A stretch of 45,174 nt of DNA from the NCBI RefSeq assembly GCF_000622085.1, contig NZ_KK211397.1:21801-66974 (forward strand), given 5' to 3'. The notes under the pieces were generated by a model. The model was not told where the DNA came from. It ran no database searches and saw nothing but the letters and a program-made list of their open reading frames with translations. The position numbers and the translations under genes are program-made. Positions 16,276 to 25,201 of the stretch are shown here, one piece after another. The stretch comes from Butyrivibrio proteoclasticus P6B7. Its GTDB lineage: Bacteria; Bacillota; Clostridia; Lachnospirales; Lachnospiraceae. Numbering within the stretch: the first letter of the stretch is position 1; every line of letters starts with the position of its first letter.

Positions 16276-18366
16276 ATGGCTTCAAAAAAGGGAAATCTTT
16301 CAATTAACAGCGAGAACATGTTCCCAATCATCAAGAAATGGTTGTATTCGGATCATGATATTTTCTACAGAGAAGTAATTTCTAATGCGTGTGACGCTAT
16401 CACCAAGATCCGCAAGATGGATATGATGGGTGAGTACACACTTCCAGAGGGCTTCAAGCCTCGCGTGGACGTTGTGCTCAATGATAAAGAGAAGACAATC
16501 AAGATTACTGATAACGGTATCGGTATGACAGCAGAAGAGGTTGAGGAGTACATCAATCAGGTGGCTTTTTCTGGTGCTACAGACTTCCTTAACAAGTATA
16601 AGGACAAGGCTAATGCAGATCAGATCATCGGTCACTTCGGTCTTGGTTTCTATTCAACATTTATGGTATCTGATTATGTAGATATCGATACACTTTCATA
16701 TAAGTCAGATGCTGCATCTGTACACTGGACCTGCGATGGCGGCTCAGACTTCGAGATGTCAGATGGCGACAAGACTACAGTTGGTACTACAATCACACTT
16801 CACCTTTCAGAGGACTGCCTTGAGTTCTGTAATGAGTACAAGGCTAGAGAAGTAATTGAGAAGTACTGCTCATTCATGCCTTATGAGATCTATCTTTCAA
16901 GAGAGAACGAAGAGGGCACTGAGACAATCAAGGAATCAGAGAAGCGCGATGACGATGTAGTTATCGAGACTATAGAGCCTGAGAAGAAAGAGGCTAAGGA
17001 AGGCGAGGAGGCTAAAGAGGAAGAGACTAAGCTCAAGATTAAGAGACGCCCTCAGCTTCTTAACGACACACATCCTCTTTGGGCTAAGACTCCTAAGGAC
17101 TGCACAGATGAGGAGTACAAGGAGTTCTACAGAAAGGTATTCCGCGATTTCAAGGAGCCACTTTTCTGGATCCACCTTAACATGGACTATCCTTTCAACT
17201 TAAAGGGTATCCTTTACTTCCCTAAGATCAACATGGAGTTTGAGTCAATCGAGGGAACAATCAAGCTTTACAACAACCAGGTATTCATCGCTGATAACAT
17301 CAAGGAGGTTATTCCTGAGTATCTTATGCTCCTTAAGGGCGTAATTGACTGCCCAGACCTTCCTCTTAACGTTTCAAGATCAGCTCTTCAGAATGATGGC
17401 TTTGTTAAGAAGATTTCTGAGTACATCTCCAAGAAGGTTGCAGAAAAGCTTGCAGGTCTTTGCAAGACAGATAAAGAGAACTACGATAAGTACTGGGATG
17501 ACATCAGCCCATTCATCAAATATGGTTGCCTTCGCGACGACAAGTTCTGCGAGAAGATGACAGATTACATCCTCTTTAAGAATCTTGATGGCAAGTACCT
17601 TACAACACCTGAGGCTCTTCAGATTAACAAGGAAGCTGAAGAGGCAGCGGCTAAGGAAGAGGCCACTGATGAGAATGGCAATAAGGTAGAGGCTGAGGTA
17701 GTAGACGATAAGAAGGAAGAGAGCGCAGACTCCAAGGAGGAGAAAGAGCCTCGTACAATCTACTACGTAACAGACGAACAGCAGCAGAGTCAGTACATCA
17801 AGATGTTCAAAGCTCAGAAGATGGAAGCTTTCATCATGAACCACTCAATTGATGTACCTTTCATGCAGCAGCTTGAGTCTAAGAACGAAGGAATCTCCTT
17901 TAAGAGAATTGATGCTGACCTTACAGATACCTTCAAGTCCAAGACTTCTAAGAAGGCAGCAGCTGAGCTTGAAGAGAAGGAAAAAGAGCTGTCAGAGAGA
18001 ATCAAGAAGGCTCTTAAGAACGACAAGCTCACTGTTAAGCTTGAGAAACTTAAGGACAAGAAGATGTCTTCAATGCTTACAGTATCTGAAGAGTCAAGAC
18101 GTATGGCTGACATGATGAAGATGTATGCTATGAACGGCATGGGTATGGACATGAATGCCTTTGCTAATGAAGGTCAGACCCTTATCCTTAACGCTAACCA
18201 TCCTCTTGTTGAGTATGTAATGAACCATGAGGATGATGACAATACCAAGATGATCTGCGAGCAGCTCTACGATCTTGCCCGCATCCAGAACGCTCCACTT
18301 GAGGGCGAAGCAATGACCAAGTTCGTTGCAAGAAGTAACGAGATCATGATGGTTCTTGCTAAGTGA
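16276..18366 (+). CDS. htpG: Hsp90-family chaperone HtpG
   Basis: An ATP-dependent cytosolic chaperone. The start is the ATG behind AAAGGGAGTGA; a GTG nine bases earlier lies inside that site. The ATP-binding domain shows FYREVISNACDA (catalytic Glu and adenine-contacting Asn), DNGIGM and GHFGLGFYS. The middle domain follows after FPFNLKGILYFPK-type segments, with the arginine in NVSRSALQ. The protein is 696 aa against about 620-630 for typical bacterial HtpG. The excess lies in two Glu/Lys-rich stretches, one between the N-terminal and middle domains (about 220-255) and one near 455-495. The first resembles the charged linker of eukaryotic Hsp90. CIRCE upstream places it under HrcA heat-shock control. 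Confidence 0.96.
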   Translation: MASKKGNLSINSENMFPIIKKWLYSDHDIFYREVISNACDAITKIRKMDMMGEYTLPEGFKPRVDVVLNDKEKTIKITDNGIGMTAEEVEEYINQVAFSGATDFLNKYKDKANADQIIGHFGLGFYSTFMVSDYVDIDTLSYKSDAASVHWTCDGGSDFEMSDGDKTTVGTTITLHLSEDCLEFCNEYKAREVIEKYCSFMPYEIYLSRENEEGTETIKESEKRDDDVVIETIEPEKKEAKEGEEAKEEETKLKIKRRPQLLNDTHPLWAKTPKDCTDEEYKEFYRKVFRDFKEPLFWIHLNMDYPFNLKGILYFPKINMEFESIEGTIKLYNNQVFIADNIKEVIPEYLMLLKGVIDCPDLPLNVSRSALQNDGFVKKISEYISKKVAEKLAGLCKTDKENYDKYWDDISPFIKYGCLRDDKFCEKMTDYILFKNLDGKYLTTPEALQINKEAEEAAAKEEATDENGNKVEAEVVDDKKEESADSKEEKEPRTIYYVTDEQQQSQYIKMFKAQKMEAFIMNHSIDVPFMQQLESKNEGISFKRIDADLTDTFKSKTSKKAAAELEEKEKELSERIKKALKNDKLTVKLEKLKDKKMSSMLTVSEESRRMADMMKMYAMNGMGMDMNAFANEGQTLILNANHPLVEYVMNHEDDDNTKMICEQLYDLARIQNAPLEGEAMTKFVARSNEIMMVLAK

Positions 18367-18394
18367 TTTATTTGAGTAACAAGTTGTATAGCAT

Positions 18395-18496
18395 ATGATG
18401 TTAAATAGTTGCTTTGACAACAACATCATACAGTGAATTATTAACTGAATTTGTAATGCGCATGATCCTGAGACACAAGGTCATGCGCATTTTTTC
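18395..18496 (+). terminator. Two successive hairpins after htpG
   Basis: The first hairpin is ATGATGTT (18395-18402) with AACATCAT (18422-18429), with an inner GTTG/CAAC. The second is AATGCGCATGA (18455-18465) with TCATGCGCATT (18481-18491), then a T-run. The second is a classic terminator. Confidence 0.88.
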
Positions 18497-18600
18497 GCTT
18501 TCCCGCGCGCTGCTGCGGCATTCCACGGTCTCGTTGACTTGAAATCTGTTAGTGACTGGCGCAATGCGGGGCGCTATGGCATTATGAGTTGTATGTGGGC

Positions 18601-18767
18601 TTACGGTAATGTGGAAGAAATTATCTGATTTACCGTAGTAAAAGTTGTGTGCAATTGAATTCCATTACGGTATAGGAATGATAACGTGTGTTATATGCCG
18701 TAGTATGCGGTGACAAGAGATTTTGTGACTACGGTAAAGATTGTGTATTTATCTTAATATACCGTAG
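18601..18767. repeat. 64-bp-period array of inverted TACGGTA/TACCGTA pairs
   Basis: TTACGGTA-type boxes start near 18601, 18665 and 18729, and TACCGTAG-type boxes at 18631, 18696 and 18760. Boxes alternate in direction, about 30 bp apart within a pair and 64-65 bp from pair to pair. The third pair is perfect (CTACGGTA 18729-18736, TACCGTAG 18760-18767). The sequences between boxes are not alike, so the boxes and their spacing, rather than the whole unit, seem conserved. The rest of 18497-18915 holds no gene; 18500-18560 is notably G/C-rich. Function unknown: hairpin RNA or protein sites. Confidence 0.75.
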
Positions 18768-18915
18768 GAATAACCATATTACGACAAGGTAGCTCTTGAT
18801 TTATTTTTGAAAGACTGCAACATTTCCTTACCATCATCTGTGTTAATAATAGAGACTGGTAATAACAGACATAAGTCTGTGGATTGGGACATAGATGAAA
18901 TGGAGGGGAAGTGGT

Positions 18916-19407
18916 ATGAAGAGGACTCTGATAAGAATAGTTAGTCTTATGACAGTAGCTTTGTTACTGTCTAATTGCGGGAGTCAGAGTAAAGAGATAC
19001 CTGTTGCAGGAGATGAACTTGTTGGAGTAAATCTGTTTAATTGCTTAGATGTTGTTGATAATAAGTGTGAAAGCATTGACCTGCTATATGTAAATAATGG
19101 TGAGATGTGTGTGGCTGAGTATTCAGTTGGTGACGAAATTGTTGTTTCCGGGAAAACCATTGAGGGCGACAAGGCTACTGAACTTACCAATCTTATTATT
19201 TTATACAGCCAGACAGTTGATGCAGGCAAGGATGATTATTGGCCAGACAGCGATGAATATCCGGCAATGATAGATTTGTTTGGATATAAAGTTGATTATA
19301 TACATGAGGGCCAATCATGTTATATGAATGTGAGTGGAGGGCTTACTAAGCCAGAGGGCTATGACGAGTTTATATCACAGATAAAAGAAATAATAACTGA
19401 GGAGTAA
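18916..19407 (+). CDS. Small lipoprotein of unknown function
   Basis: A 163-aa protein. The ATG at 18916 follows GGAGGGGAAG; an upstream in-frame ATG (18895) has no such site. The signal peptide ends in the lipobox LLSNC. The mature part is acidic, with two Cys (NKCES, GQSCYM) that might pair outside the cell. No domain is recognised. It is followed by the next lipoprotein gene after three bases, so the two are co-transcribed. Confidence 0.75.
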   Translation: MKRTLIRIVSLMTVALLLSNCGSQSKEIPVAGDELVGVNLFNCLDVVDNKCESIDLLYVNNGEMCVAEYSVGDEIVVSGKTIEGDKATELTNLIILYSQTVDAGKDDYWPDSDEYPAMIDLFGYKVDYIHEGQSCYMNVSGGLTKPEGYDEFISQIKEIITEE

Positions 19408-19410
19408 GAC

Positions 19411-20559
19411 ATGAAAAGAAAGCTTTGTTTAATGTTAGTGGGAGCAGTACTTGCAGGAAATCTGACAGGATGCGGATTCTTTACTACAAGTAGCAACAAA
19501 TCTCTAGAAGACATCATGGAGGAAGCAGAGAACGCAGATTCAGTAGATTTTGCTACAAAAGAAGATACAGAAGAGAAAGCTGATGCAGAAGAATCTGTAG
19601 AAGCATCTACAGAAAACAGTGTGGAAGAGCAAGAAAACAATGTTGAGGCTATTTCTTTTGATGACAATGCCCTTGAAAATGTTATGGTTGCCATTGATAA
19701 AGCAAAGAGCTATGAGGAAGCAGCTTATACTGGCAACGACCAGAATTCAACCCAGGCAGATATGACAGAGACTTCTGCAGATGTAAGACAGATGTGGGAA
19801 AACACCATGGATGCAATCCTTATGTGTGCTGTAGATGGAGCAGATGAGAATACTGATATGCTGGCTTTCCAGGGCGACTGGGAAGAAAAAGTTGAGAATT
19901 ACATCAAAACCAAGGTAGCAGCCATGGGCGGCGGAAGTGCCAGTGGTATGGATGAGAACGAGCTTTATGCAGATGCATACAAGAATAGATGTTATGCACT
20001 TTACAGAGTAATCTTTAGAGAGCTTGAGACAGAAGAAGTTATCTATGAAAACGAAGAAGAATACATCAAATTCTCAGTCTATTGGCCAGCTCAGGAAGTT
20101 CGCCAGGAGTACAAAACTTTTATAGAAGAGAGGTTTACTGAGGAATATATAGAGGAAGGAATGTACCAGAAGGCATGGTTCCTTGATGCTGACAATGATG
20201 GAGAGCTTGAACTTGCCGTTTCTTCAATGTATGCTACTCCAGAGTCAATCTGGGATATTGAGGATGGTGAAGTTGTTCTACTGGCACAGTATGAGGGAAC
20301 AGCTCTTAATCTAATGGTTACCTATGTAGGCGAGACTGCTTATGTTTGCCATTGGGACTGTTCACATGGTGGAAGAAAGTACTACAACTTTGAAAAGTAC
20401 GAAGGCTACAATAACATGACTGATGAGTTCAGACTTGAGGCAATTTTTGAGGACTCAGATAACTACGATGAGAACAGCACATTCAACTTCAGAGATGAAG
20501 CCATAACCATGGAAGAGTATGAAAACCTTGTGTTTTATTACACATATGAGCGTGGATGA
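19411..20559 (+). CDS. Lipoprotein of unknown function (382 aa)
   Basis: A signal peptide with lipobox LTGC is followed by a Glu/Ser/Thr-rich linker (about residues 25-85). A globular domain begins near 90. A segment near 250-265 (WFLDADNDGELELAV) resembles the short Asp-rich calcium-binding or FG-GAP-like motif found in secreted proteins of this group. The start follows GAGGAG. It is the second gene of a lipoprotein pair. Function unknown. Confidence 0.75.
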   Translation: MKRKLCLMLVGAVLAGNLTGCGFFTTSSNKSLEDIMEEAENADSVDFATKEDTEEKADAEESVEASTENSVEEQENNVEAISFDDNALENVMVAIDKAKSYEEAAYTGNDQNSTQADMTETSADVRQMWENTMDAILMCAVDGADENTDMLAFQGDWEEKVENYIKTKVAAMGGGSASGMDENELYADAYKNRCYALYRVIFRELETEEVIYENEEEYIKFSVYWPAQEVRQEYKTFIEERFTEEYIEEGMYQKAWFLDADNDGELELAVSSMYATPESIWDIEDGEVVLLAQYEGTALNLMVTYVGETAYVCHWDCSHGGRKYYNFEKYEGYNNMTDEFRLEAIFEDSDNYDENSTFNFRDEAITMEEYENLVFYYTYERG

Positions 20560-20609
20560 GACACTGGATTTTGATATTTAAATAAATTAGAAAACTGGAG
20601 GAGTTTAAT

Positions 20610-21524
20610 ATGAAAAGATTAAAAGCATTATTAGTGATGGGACTTTCACTTAGCATGACACTTACAGCATGTGGAAATGTAAATCCATCTGAGGAGACAG
20701 AGAGTGTTACTGAAATCGAGGAAGAAGATACAGAGGAAGTAACAAAGGATTCAGAGAATGAAGACGAAGAAGATGAAGAAGAATCCGAAGAAGATGCTGA
20801 AGAAAGCGATGAAGATGAGGAACAGGCAGATAGCCAGGAAGATGTAGAAGTTAAAGAGACTGTTTATGAAGTAAGTGATGATGTTAAGGAACGTCTTGAG
20901 GCACTTGATTCAGATTACAACAAGGTTAATTGGGACTATGTAACTACACCGTTTGATGATGAGGATATTGTTATTTCTACAGTAGTAGCTAAACATGACA
21001 CTGTTTATACTGTTTTTGTAGGCATTACAAATTTGCATGATGAGCAGTATGATATTGAAGCTGAAGGTCTATTGAAGGACATTTCAGGAGACAAAATTGA
21101 AGATGAAGAGGTTTATCTCTATGATTACAGTATCGGATCTGGAAACACCATCATCAAAATGATTAACACACAAGAACCAACTGATGGTGAAATCGAATGG
21201 GATGACGATGACATTCATGATGCTTATAGAGATGAATTTTGCCCATTCACAATTGATTGGACAATGCCAGAGAATACAGAGGACTTTGATGGAGAGTTAA
21301 TTGATGTTGAAGTTAGCTTAGAGGAAGCAATTTATTCCTTTGATATCCAGTGCCTTGTTCTCGATGAAAATGGCAAAGTAATTGGATATGGTGTTCAAGA
21401 GATAAGTGATAATGAGGAAGAAGTTTATAGTGATCAAATTAAACTCAATGCTCTTCTTGATCTAGATGTTCAAAGAGAAATGGAAGATATAGCAATGTTC
21501 TCTAATCCAACTGTTGTTGATTAA
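20610..21524 (+). CDS. Lipoprotein with long acidic linker (304 aa)
   Basis: A signal peptide with lipobox LTAC is followed by about 70 residues that are almost all Glu, Asp, Ser and Thr (EDEEDEEESEED and similar). A C-terminal domain of about 200 aa follows (ERLEALDSDYNKVNWDYVTTPF onward). The second part resembles secreted immunoglobulin-like or DUF5067-style domains, but I cannot assign it. The start follows GGAGG. It ends at a strong terminator shared with the converging channel gene. Confidence 0.72.
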   Translation: MKRLKALLVMGLSLSMTLTACGNVNPSEETESVTEIEEEDTEEVTKDSENEDEEDEEESEEDAEESDEDEEQADSQEDVEVKETVYEVSDDVKERLEALDSDYNKVNWDYVTTPFDDEDIVISTVVAKHDTVYTVFVGITNLHDEQYDIEAEGLLKDISGDKIEDEEVYLYDYSIGSGNTIIKMINTQEPTDGEIEWDDDDIHDAYRDEFCPFTIDWTMPENTEDFDGELIDVEVSLEEAIYSFDIQCLVLDENGKVIGYGVQEISDNEEEVYSDQIKLNALLDLDVQREMEDIAMFSNPTVVD

Positions 21525-21528
21525 AACT

Positions 21529-21563
21529 AAAAAAGCTTCGCACGTAATGTGCGAAGCTTTTTT
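21529..21563. terminator. Bidirectional terminator
   Basis: AAAAAAGCTTCGCAC (21529-21543) and GTGCGAAGCTTTTTT (21549-21563) pair perfectly around a five-base loop. A-run and T-run on either side let it serve the lipoprotein gene from the left and the channel gene from the right. Confidence 0.95.
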
Positions 21564-21621
21564 GACCACGAGCGAGATTAAAACGCCGACGTCAAATCCC
21601 AGGGCCGAGCCATAGTATCCA

Positions 21622-22404
21622 TCATTTACGAAGGTAGATTGCGTGGTACATTGCACCGACGCACACAGCACCACCTATGATGTTACCGATTGTAACAGGA
21701 ATCAGGTTGGTGATGAAGAACCCTACGAGGGAGAGGCCTTCTGCGGGTATGTTGTAGAAGTGGGAAGACAGAAGGCCCGCTGGAATAAAGTACATATTAG
21801 CAACGCAGTGTTCAAAACCGCAGATTATAAACAACATAACAGGAAGCCAAAGAGCAAATACCTTGCCTGCAAGTTCATCAGCTGCAAAAGAGCACCAAAC
21901 AGCCATGCATACAAGGACATTACAAAGGATTCCACGAAGAAGTCCATCGGAAAAAGAAATATTGGACTTGGTAACAGCAGTGCTTACTACTAAGTTAGCA
22001 AGATCATTGTTGCTGAAAGTGTAGATGTGACTATAGGTTGCGATGGCAGCAATAATAAATCCGCCGATCATGTTTCCAAAGTAAACGATAACCCAGTTTC
22101 TAAGCATCTTAAGAACTGTAGTCTTCTTAGAAAGAACTGGAATAGAAATAAGACAGTTTCCTGTAAAGAGCTCAGCACCTCCAACAAGTACCATAAAGAG
22201 GCCGATTGGGAATACAACTGAGCTTATCATTCTTCCAGTAGATGGGTCAGGGGCACAACAGCTGGCAATCTGACTTCCAAGACCGCCAAGGGCGATGAAG
22301 GCGCCAGCAAGAATTCCAAGTAAAAGAGTTTTCATAAAAGGCAGATCAGCCTTTTTAGTTCCAACATTTTCATAAGTAGCAGCTATTTCTGCAGGTGATT
22401 TCAT
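21622..22404 (-). CDS. Formate/nitrite transporter family channel
   Basis: A 260-aa integral membrane protein of the FocA/NirC/HSC family, which moves small anions such as formate, nitrite or hydrosulfide. Six hydrophobic segments are visible (GILAGAFIALGG; VVFPIGLFMVLVGGAELFTGN; IVYFGNMIGGFIIAAI; ILCNVLVCMAVW; LPVMLFIICGFEHCVANMY; NLIPVTIGNIIGGAVCVG). GFEHCVANM carries the conserved pore histidine, and AELFTGN the preceding helix break. The start chosen is the ATG seven bases after AAGGAG; upstream Met codons would overlap that site. In a fermentative anaerobe, formate export is the likeliest role. That is inference. Confidence 0.92.
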   Translation of the reverse strand: MKSPAEIAATYENVGTKKADLPFMKTLLLGILAGAFIALGGLGSQIASCCAPDPSTGRMISSVVFPIGLFMVLVGGAELFTGNCLISIPVLSKKTTVLKMLRNWVIVYFGNMIGGFIIAAIATYSHIYTFSNNDLANLVVSTAVTKSNISFSDGLLRGILCNVLVCMAVWCSFAADELAGKVFALWLPVMLFIICGFEHCVANMYFIPAGLLSSHFYNIPAEGLSLVGFFITNLIPVTIGNIIGGAVCVGAMYHAIYLRK

Positions 22405-22604
22405 ACACATTCTCCTTAACTTCAAAACAAAACTTTTTATACTTTATATAGTATACCATTATATGATAAAACACAAAATATTGTGGTTTTCAGAATGCCC
22501 TATTTTAGGGCAACGAAATGATTTTATAAAAAATTTATTATATTTACAAGGTTTTTTCACAGGAATAGTGTCAGAATATTATTGATGCTTTTTAGCAAAA
22601 TCGG

Positions 22605-22639
22605 TGTAAAGGTGTGATAAATCAGTGTTTTCCTTTACA
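22605..22639. promoter_or_regulatory. Inverted repeat before the ABC exporter operon
   Basis: TGTAAAGG (22605-22612) and CCTTTACA (22632-22639) are perfect inverted repeats separated by 19 bases, 64 bp before the exporter ATPase start. They could be a two-site operator or an mRNA hairpin. The rest of 22405-22702 between these divergent genes is AT-rich and must hold both promoters; TATAAT-like boxes for the channel gene lie near 22455-22470. Confidence 0.45.
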
Positions 22640-22702
22640 AACGTCTGAAAATTTAATAATCTAAATGAAGTTGGGTAAACACTGAATGTTTGAGGTTGTG
22701 TA

Positions 22703-23407
22703 ATGAAAAAGTTAGTAGAAATCAAGGATGTATGTAAAATATACAATCCTGGGGAAAACGAGGTAAGAGCCCTTAACCACGTAAACCTCATTATCGGCGA
22801 GGGTGAATTCGTGGCGATCATAGGTCAGTCGGGATCTGGTAAATCAACGCTTATGAATATGCTGGGCTGTCTTGATACACCCACAAGTGGAAAGTATTAT
22901 CTCCATGGCCAGGATGTTTCTGATATGACGGACGACGAACAGTCCGATGTCCGCAACAGAGAAATTGGCTTTATCTTTCAGGGATTCAATCTGATCCCGT
23001 CACTTACAGCATTTGAAAATGTAGAGCTTCCTCTTATATATAGAGGAGTTGGCAAAAGAGAAAGAAGCAGACTTGCAAACTACGCCCTGGACAGGGTTGG
23101 CCTGGGTAAAAGAAAAACCCATAAGCCTAATGAGATGTCTGGTGGACAGCAGCAGAGAGTTGCTATTGCAAGGGCTATAGCTCAGGCACCGCCAATACTT
23201 CTTGCGGATGAGCCCACAGGTAACCTGGATTCAGGTTCAAGTAAAGAGATAATCAGCATTATCAAAAGACTATACGCAGAGGGCAGAACGGTTATCATCA
23301 TTACCCACGATCCGGGAATTGCCAAGCAGGCTAAGAGAATCATCACCATATCTGATGGTGAGATCCAGAGCGATATCATGAATCCGGATTACGTGGAAGT
23401 TTCATAA
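22703..23407 (+). CDS. ABC exporter ATPase (MacB/LolD/YknY type)
   Basis: A 234-aa nucleotide-binding subunit. Walker A is GQSGSGKST (41-49), the signature is MSGGQQQRVAIARA, Walker B is ILLADEPTGNLDS and the switch histidine is in IITHDPG. The TPTSGKYYLHGQDVS and GNLDSG features are typical of the MacB/LolD clade. It heads an operon with a membrane-fusion protein and two FtsX-fold permeases. Together they should form a tripartite-like, mechanically driven exporter or antimicrobial-peptide resistance pump of the YknXYZ kind. The start follows GAGG. Confidence 0.95.
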   Translation: MKKLVEIKDVCKIYNPGENEVRALNHVNLIIGEGEFVAIIGQSGSGKSTLMNMLGCLDTPTSGKYYLHGQDVSDMTDDEQSDVRNREIGFIFQGFNLIPSLTAFENVELPLIYRGVGKRERSRLANYALDRVGLGKRKTHKPNEMSGGQQQRVAIARAIAQAPPILLADEPTGNLDSGSSKEIISIIKRLYAEGRTVIIITHDPGIAKQAKRIITISDGEIQSDIMNPDYVEVS

Positions 23408-23418
23408 GGGAGGACAAC

Positions 23419-25188
23419 ATGGCCAAGGATAAGAATAAAGAAAAAGAGACCATTGTATATAGTGAGATTGATAAGAAAGAGAACGGATCAGAAGAGATGA
23501 AGAAAGAAGAAACAAAGACTGCATCAGAGATTAAAGATACAGCTGAGAGCAAAACAGAAGAAGCTAAAGACGTAGCAGAAACATCAGAAGCAAAAGAGAA
23601 AGAATCAGATAAGAAAGAATCAGATAAGAAAGAATCAGATAAGAAGGATTCCGATAAGAAAGAAGACAAGAAAGAGCCTGAAAAGCCAGTATACGAGGAC
23701 TACGAGGAAGACGAAAAGGCTGGCAAGAAAAAGAAGAAATTCAAGCTTAAGAAAAGATACATTGCCCTTTTAGTTGCAGTTCTTTTAGTATTTTTCTTTA
23801 TTTCAAGAAGTATGGCTGCAGCTAAGAATGCAGTTACCTATGTAACAGTAGATACAGTAGGTCTTGGCGACATTGAGAACATTATCTCAGTTTCCGGAAC
23901 AGTTGAGAGTTCAGAGTCCATCACAGTATTCTCAGAGATCACAGCTCCAGTAAGCAAGATCAATGTGGAGGTTGGTGACAGAGTAAGCGCCGGGGATATC
24001 CTTATGACTTTTGATGAAGACGCTCTTGCCCTTGCCAAGCAGACAGCTCAGCTTGCCATCACACAGGCTAACGGAACCTATTCAAACACAATGACAGCTG
24101 GCGCTGCTGATGCATCCTATGCTGAGGGCATGACACCAGAGCAGATCAATGCAAGAATTGATACTATCCAGTCCCAGATTGATACCCTTAACAACCAGAT
24201 CACTGAGAAGCTTGCAAGAATGAATCAGACCTTAAAAGAGCTTCAGCAGGTTGCCATGGATATCAACCAGAATGGTATTCAGGATGGAACAGCAGAGAGC
24301 GTTCTTGATGGTAACGACGGATACATCACAAGAACAGAGAGCGGCAACAGCGAAGATGAGTTAAGCGAAGACAACAAGCAGATGGCTCTTGCAGTTCAGG
24401 AGTCAATCCTTGAGGTTCAGTACGCTATTAACTATGACCCTGAGATCCAGGGCTGGAAGAACCAGATCACAGCTCTTGAGGAGGAAAAGGCACACCTTCA
24501 GAGCGCTAAGGCAGCCAATGTGACAGATGGCGCCAAGAGCGCAGCTTATGCTTCAAAAGAGTCAACAACCATCACTAACGAAGATACAATTGCCAAGATC
24601 GAAGAAGTTGAAGGCGGAATTGCAGCAAACTTTAACGGCGTTGTAACTGCAATCCCTGTTGTGGAGGGAGCTACCGTGGCACCTGGAACACAGATGATCA
24701 CAGTTGCCAACATGGACAAGATCGAAGTAACAGTACAGATCTCAAAGAGCGATATCACTAAGATTGCAGTTGGACAGCAGGTTGACGTTACTATCAACGG
24801 CAAGGAGTATGCAGGACAGATCACCAAGATCTCTGGCGCTGCAACCAAGAACAGCAACGGCGTAGCAGTAGTTGATACAACAGTAACAGTTACAAACCCA
24901 GATGATGGAATCATTCTTGGAGTAGAAGCAAATAACAAGATCCATGCCCAGAAGGCAGAGAACACCATCGTTCTTCCTTATGAGTATGTTCACACAGATT
25001 CAGAGGGCGACTTCGTATTACTTCTTGTAGATGGTCTTGTACAGAGAAAGAACGTAACAGTAGGCATTTCATCAAGCACAGAGGCTCAGATCGTAGAGGG
25101 CGTAGCTGAGGGAGATCAGATTATCACATCAGATGCAGATATGCTGGTTGAGGGAAGCCCGGTATTTGTAATGCCAGAACAGGGTTAA
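23419..25188 (+). CDS. Membrane-fusion (HlyD/MacA/YknX-like) subunit of ABC exporter
   Basis: A 589-aa adaptor. The first 110 residues are cytoplasmic and highly charged (Lys/Glu/Asp), including a fourfold ESDKK repeat. One membrane helix (IALLVAVLLVFFFI, about 115-130) follows. Outside are the first half of a biotinyl-lipoyl domain (ISVSGTVES...VEVGDRVSAGDIL), a long helical hairpin (about 195-370, TIQSQIDTLNNQITEK and so on), the second lipoyl half (GVVTAIPVVEGATVAPGTQM) and beta-barrel and C-terminal domains. It couples the permease to substrate outside the membrane. A start follows GGGAGGACAAC. The long charged N-terminus is unusual for the family. Confidence 0.92.
   Translation: MAKDKNKEKETIVYSEIDKKENGSEEMKKEETKTASEIKDTAESKTEEAKDVAETSEAKEKESDKKESDKKESDKKDSDKKEDKKEPEKPVYEDYEEDEKAGKKKKKFKLKKRYIALLVAVLLVFFFISRSMAAAKNAVTYVTVDTVGLGDIENIISVSGTVESSESITVFSEITAPVSKINVEVGDRVSAGDILMTFDEDALALAKQTAQLAITQANGTYSNTMTAGAADASYAEGMTPEQINARIDTIQSQIDTLNNQITEKLARMNQTLKELQQVAMDINQNGIQDGTAESVLDGNDGYITRTESGNSEDELSEDNKQMALAVQESILEVQYAINYDPEIQGWKNQITALEEEKAHLQSAKAANVTDGAKSAAYASKESTTITNEDTIAKIEEVEGGIAANFNGVVTAIPVVEGATVAPGTQMITVANMDKIEVTVQISKSDITKIAVGQQVDVTINGKEYAGQITKISGAATKNSNGVAVVDTTVTVTNPDDGIILGVEANNKIHAQKAENTIVLPYEYVHTDSEGDFVLLLVDGLVQRKNVTVGISSSTEAQIVEGVAEGDQIITSDADMLVEGSPVFVMPEQG
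23602..23661 (+). repeat. Fourfold 15-bp coding repeat (ESDKK)
   Basis: GAATCAGATAAGAAA and close variants occur four times in tandem at 23602, 23617, 23632 and 23647, encoding ESDKK or DSDKK in the cytoplasmic tail of the membrane-fusion protein. The repeat number can change by slippage without shifting the frame. Confidence 0.9.
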
Positions 25189-25201
25189 GCTTTAAAGTAA
25201 T

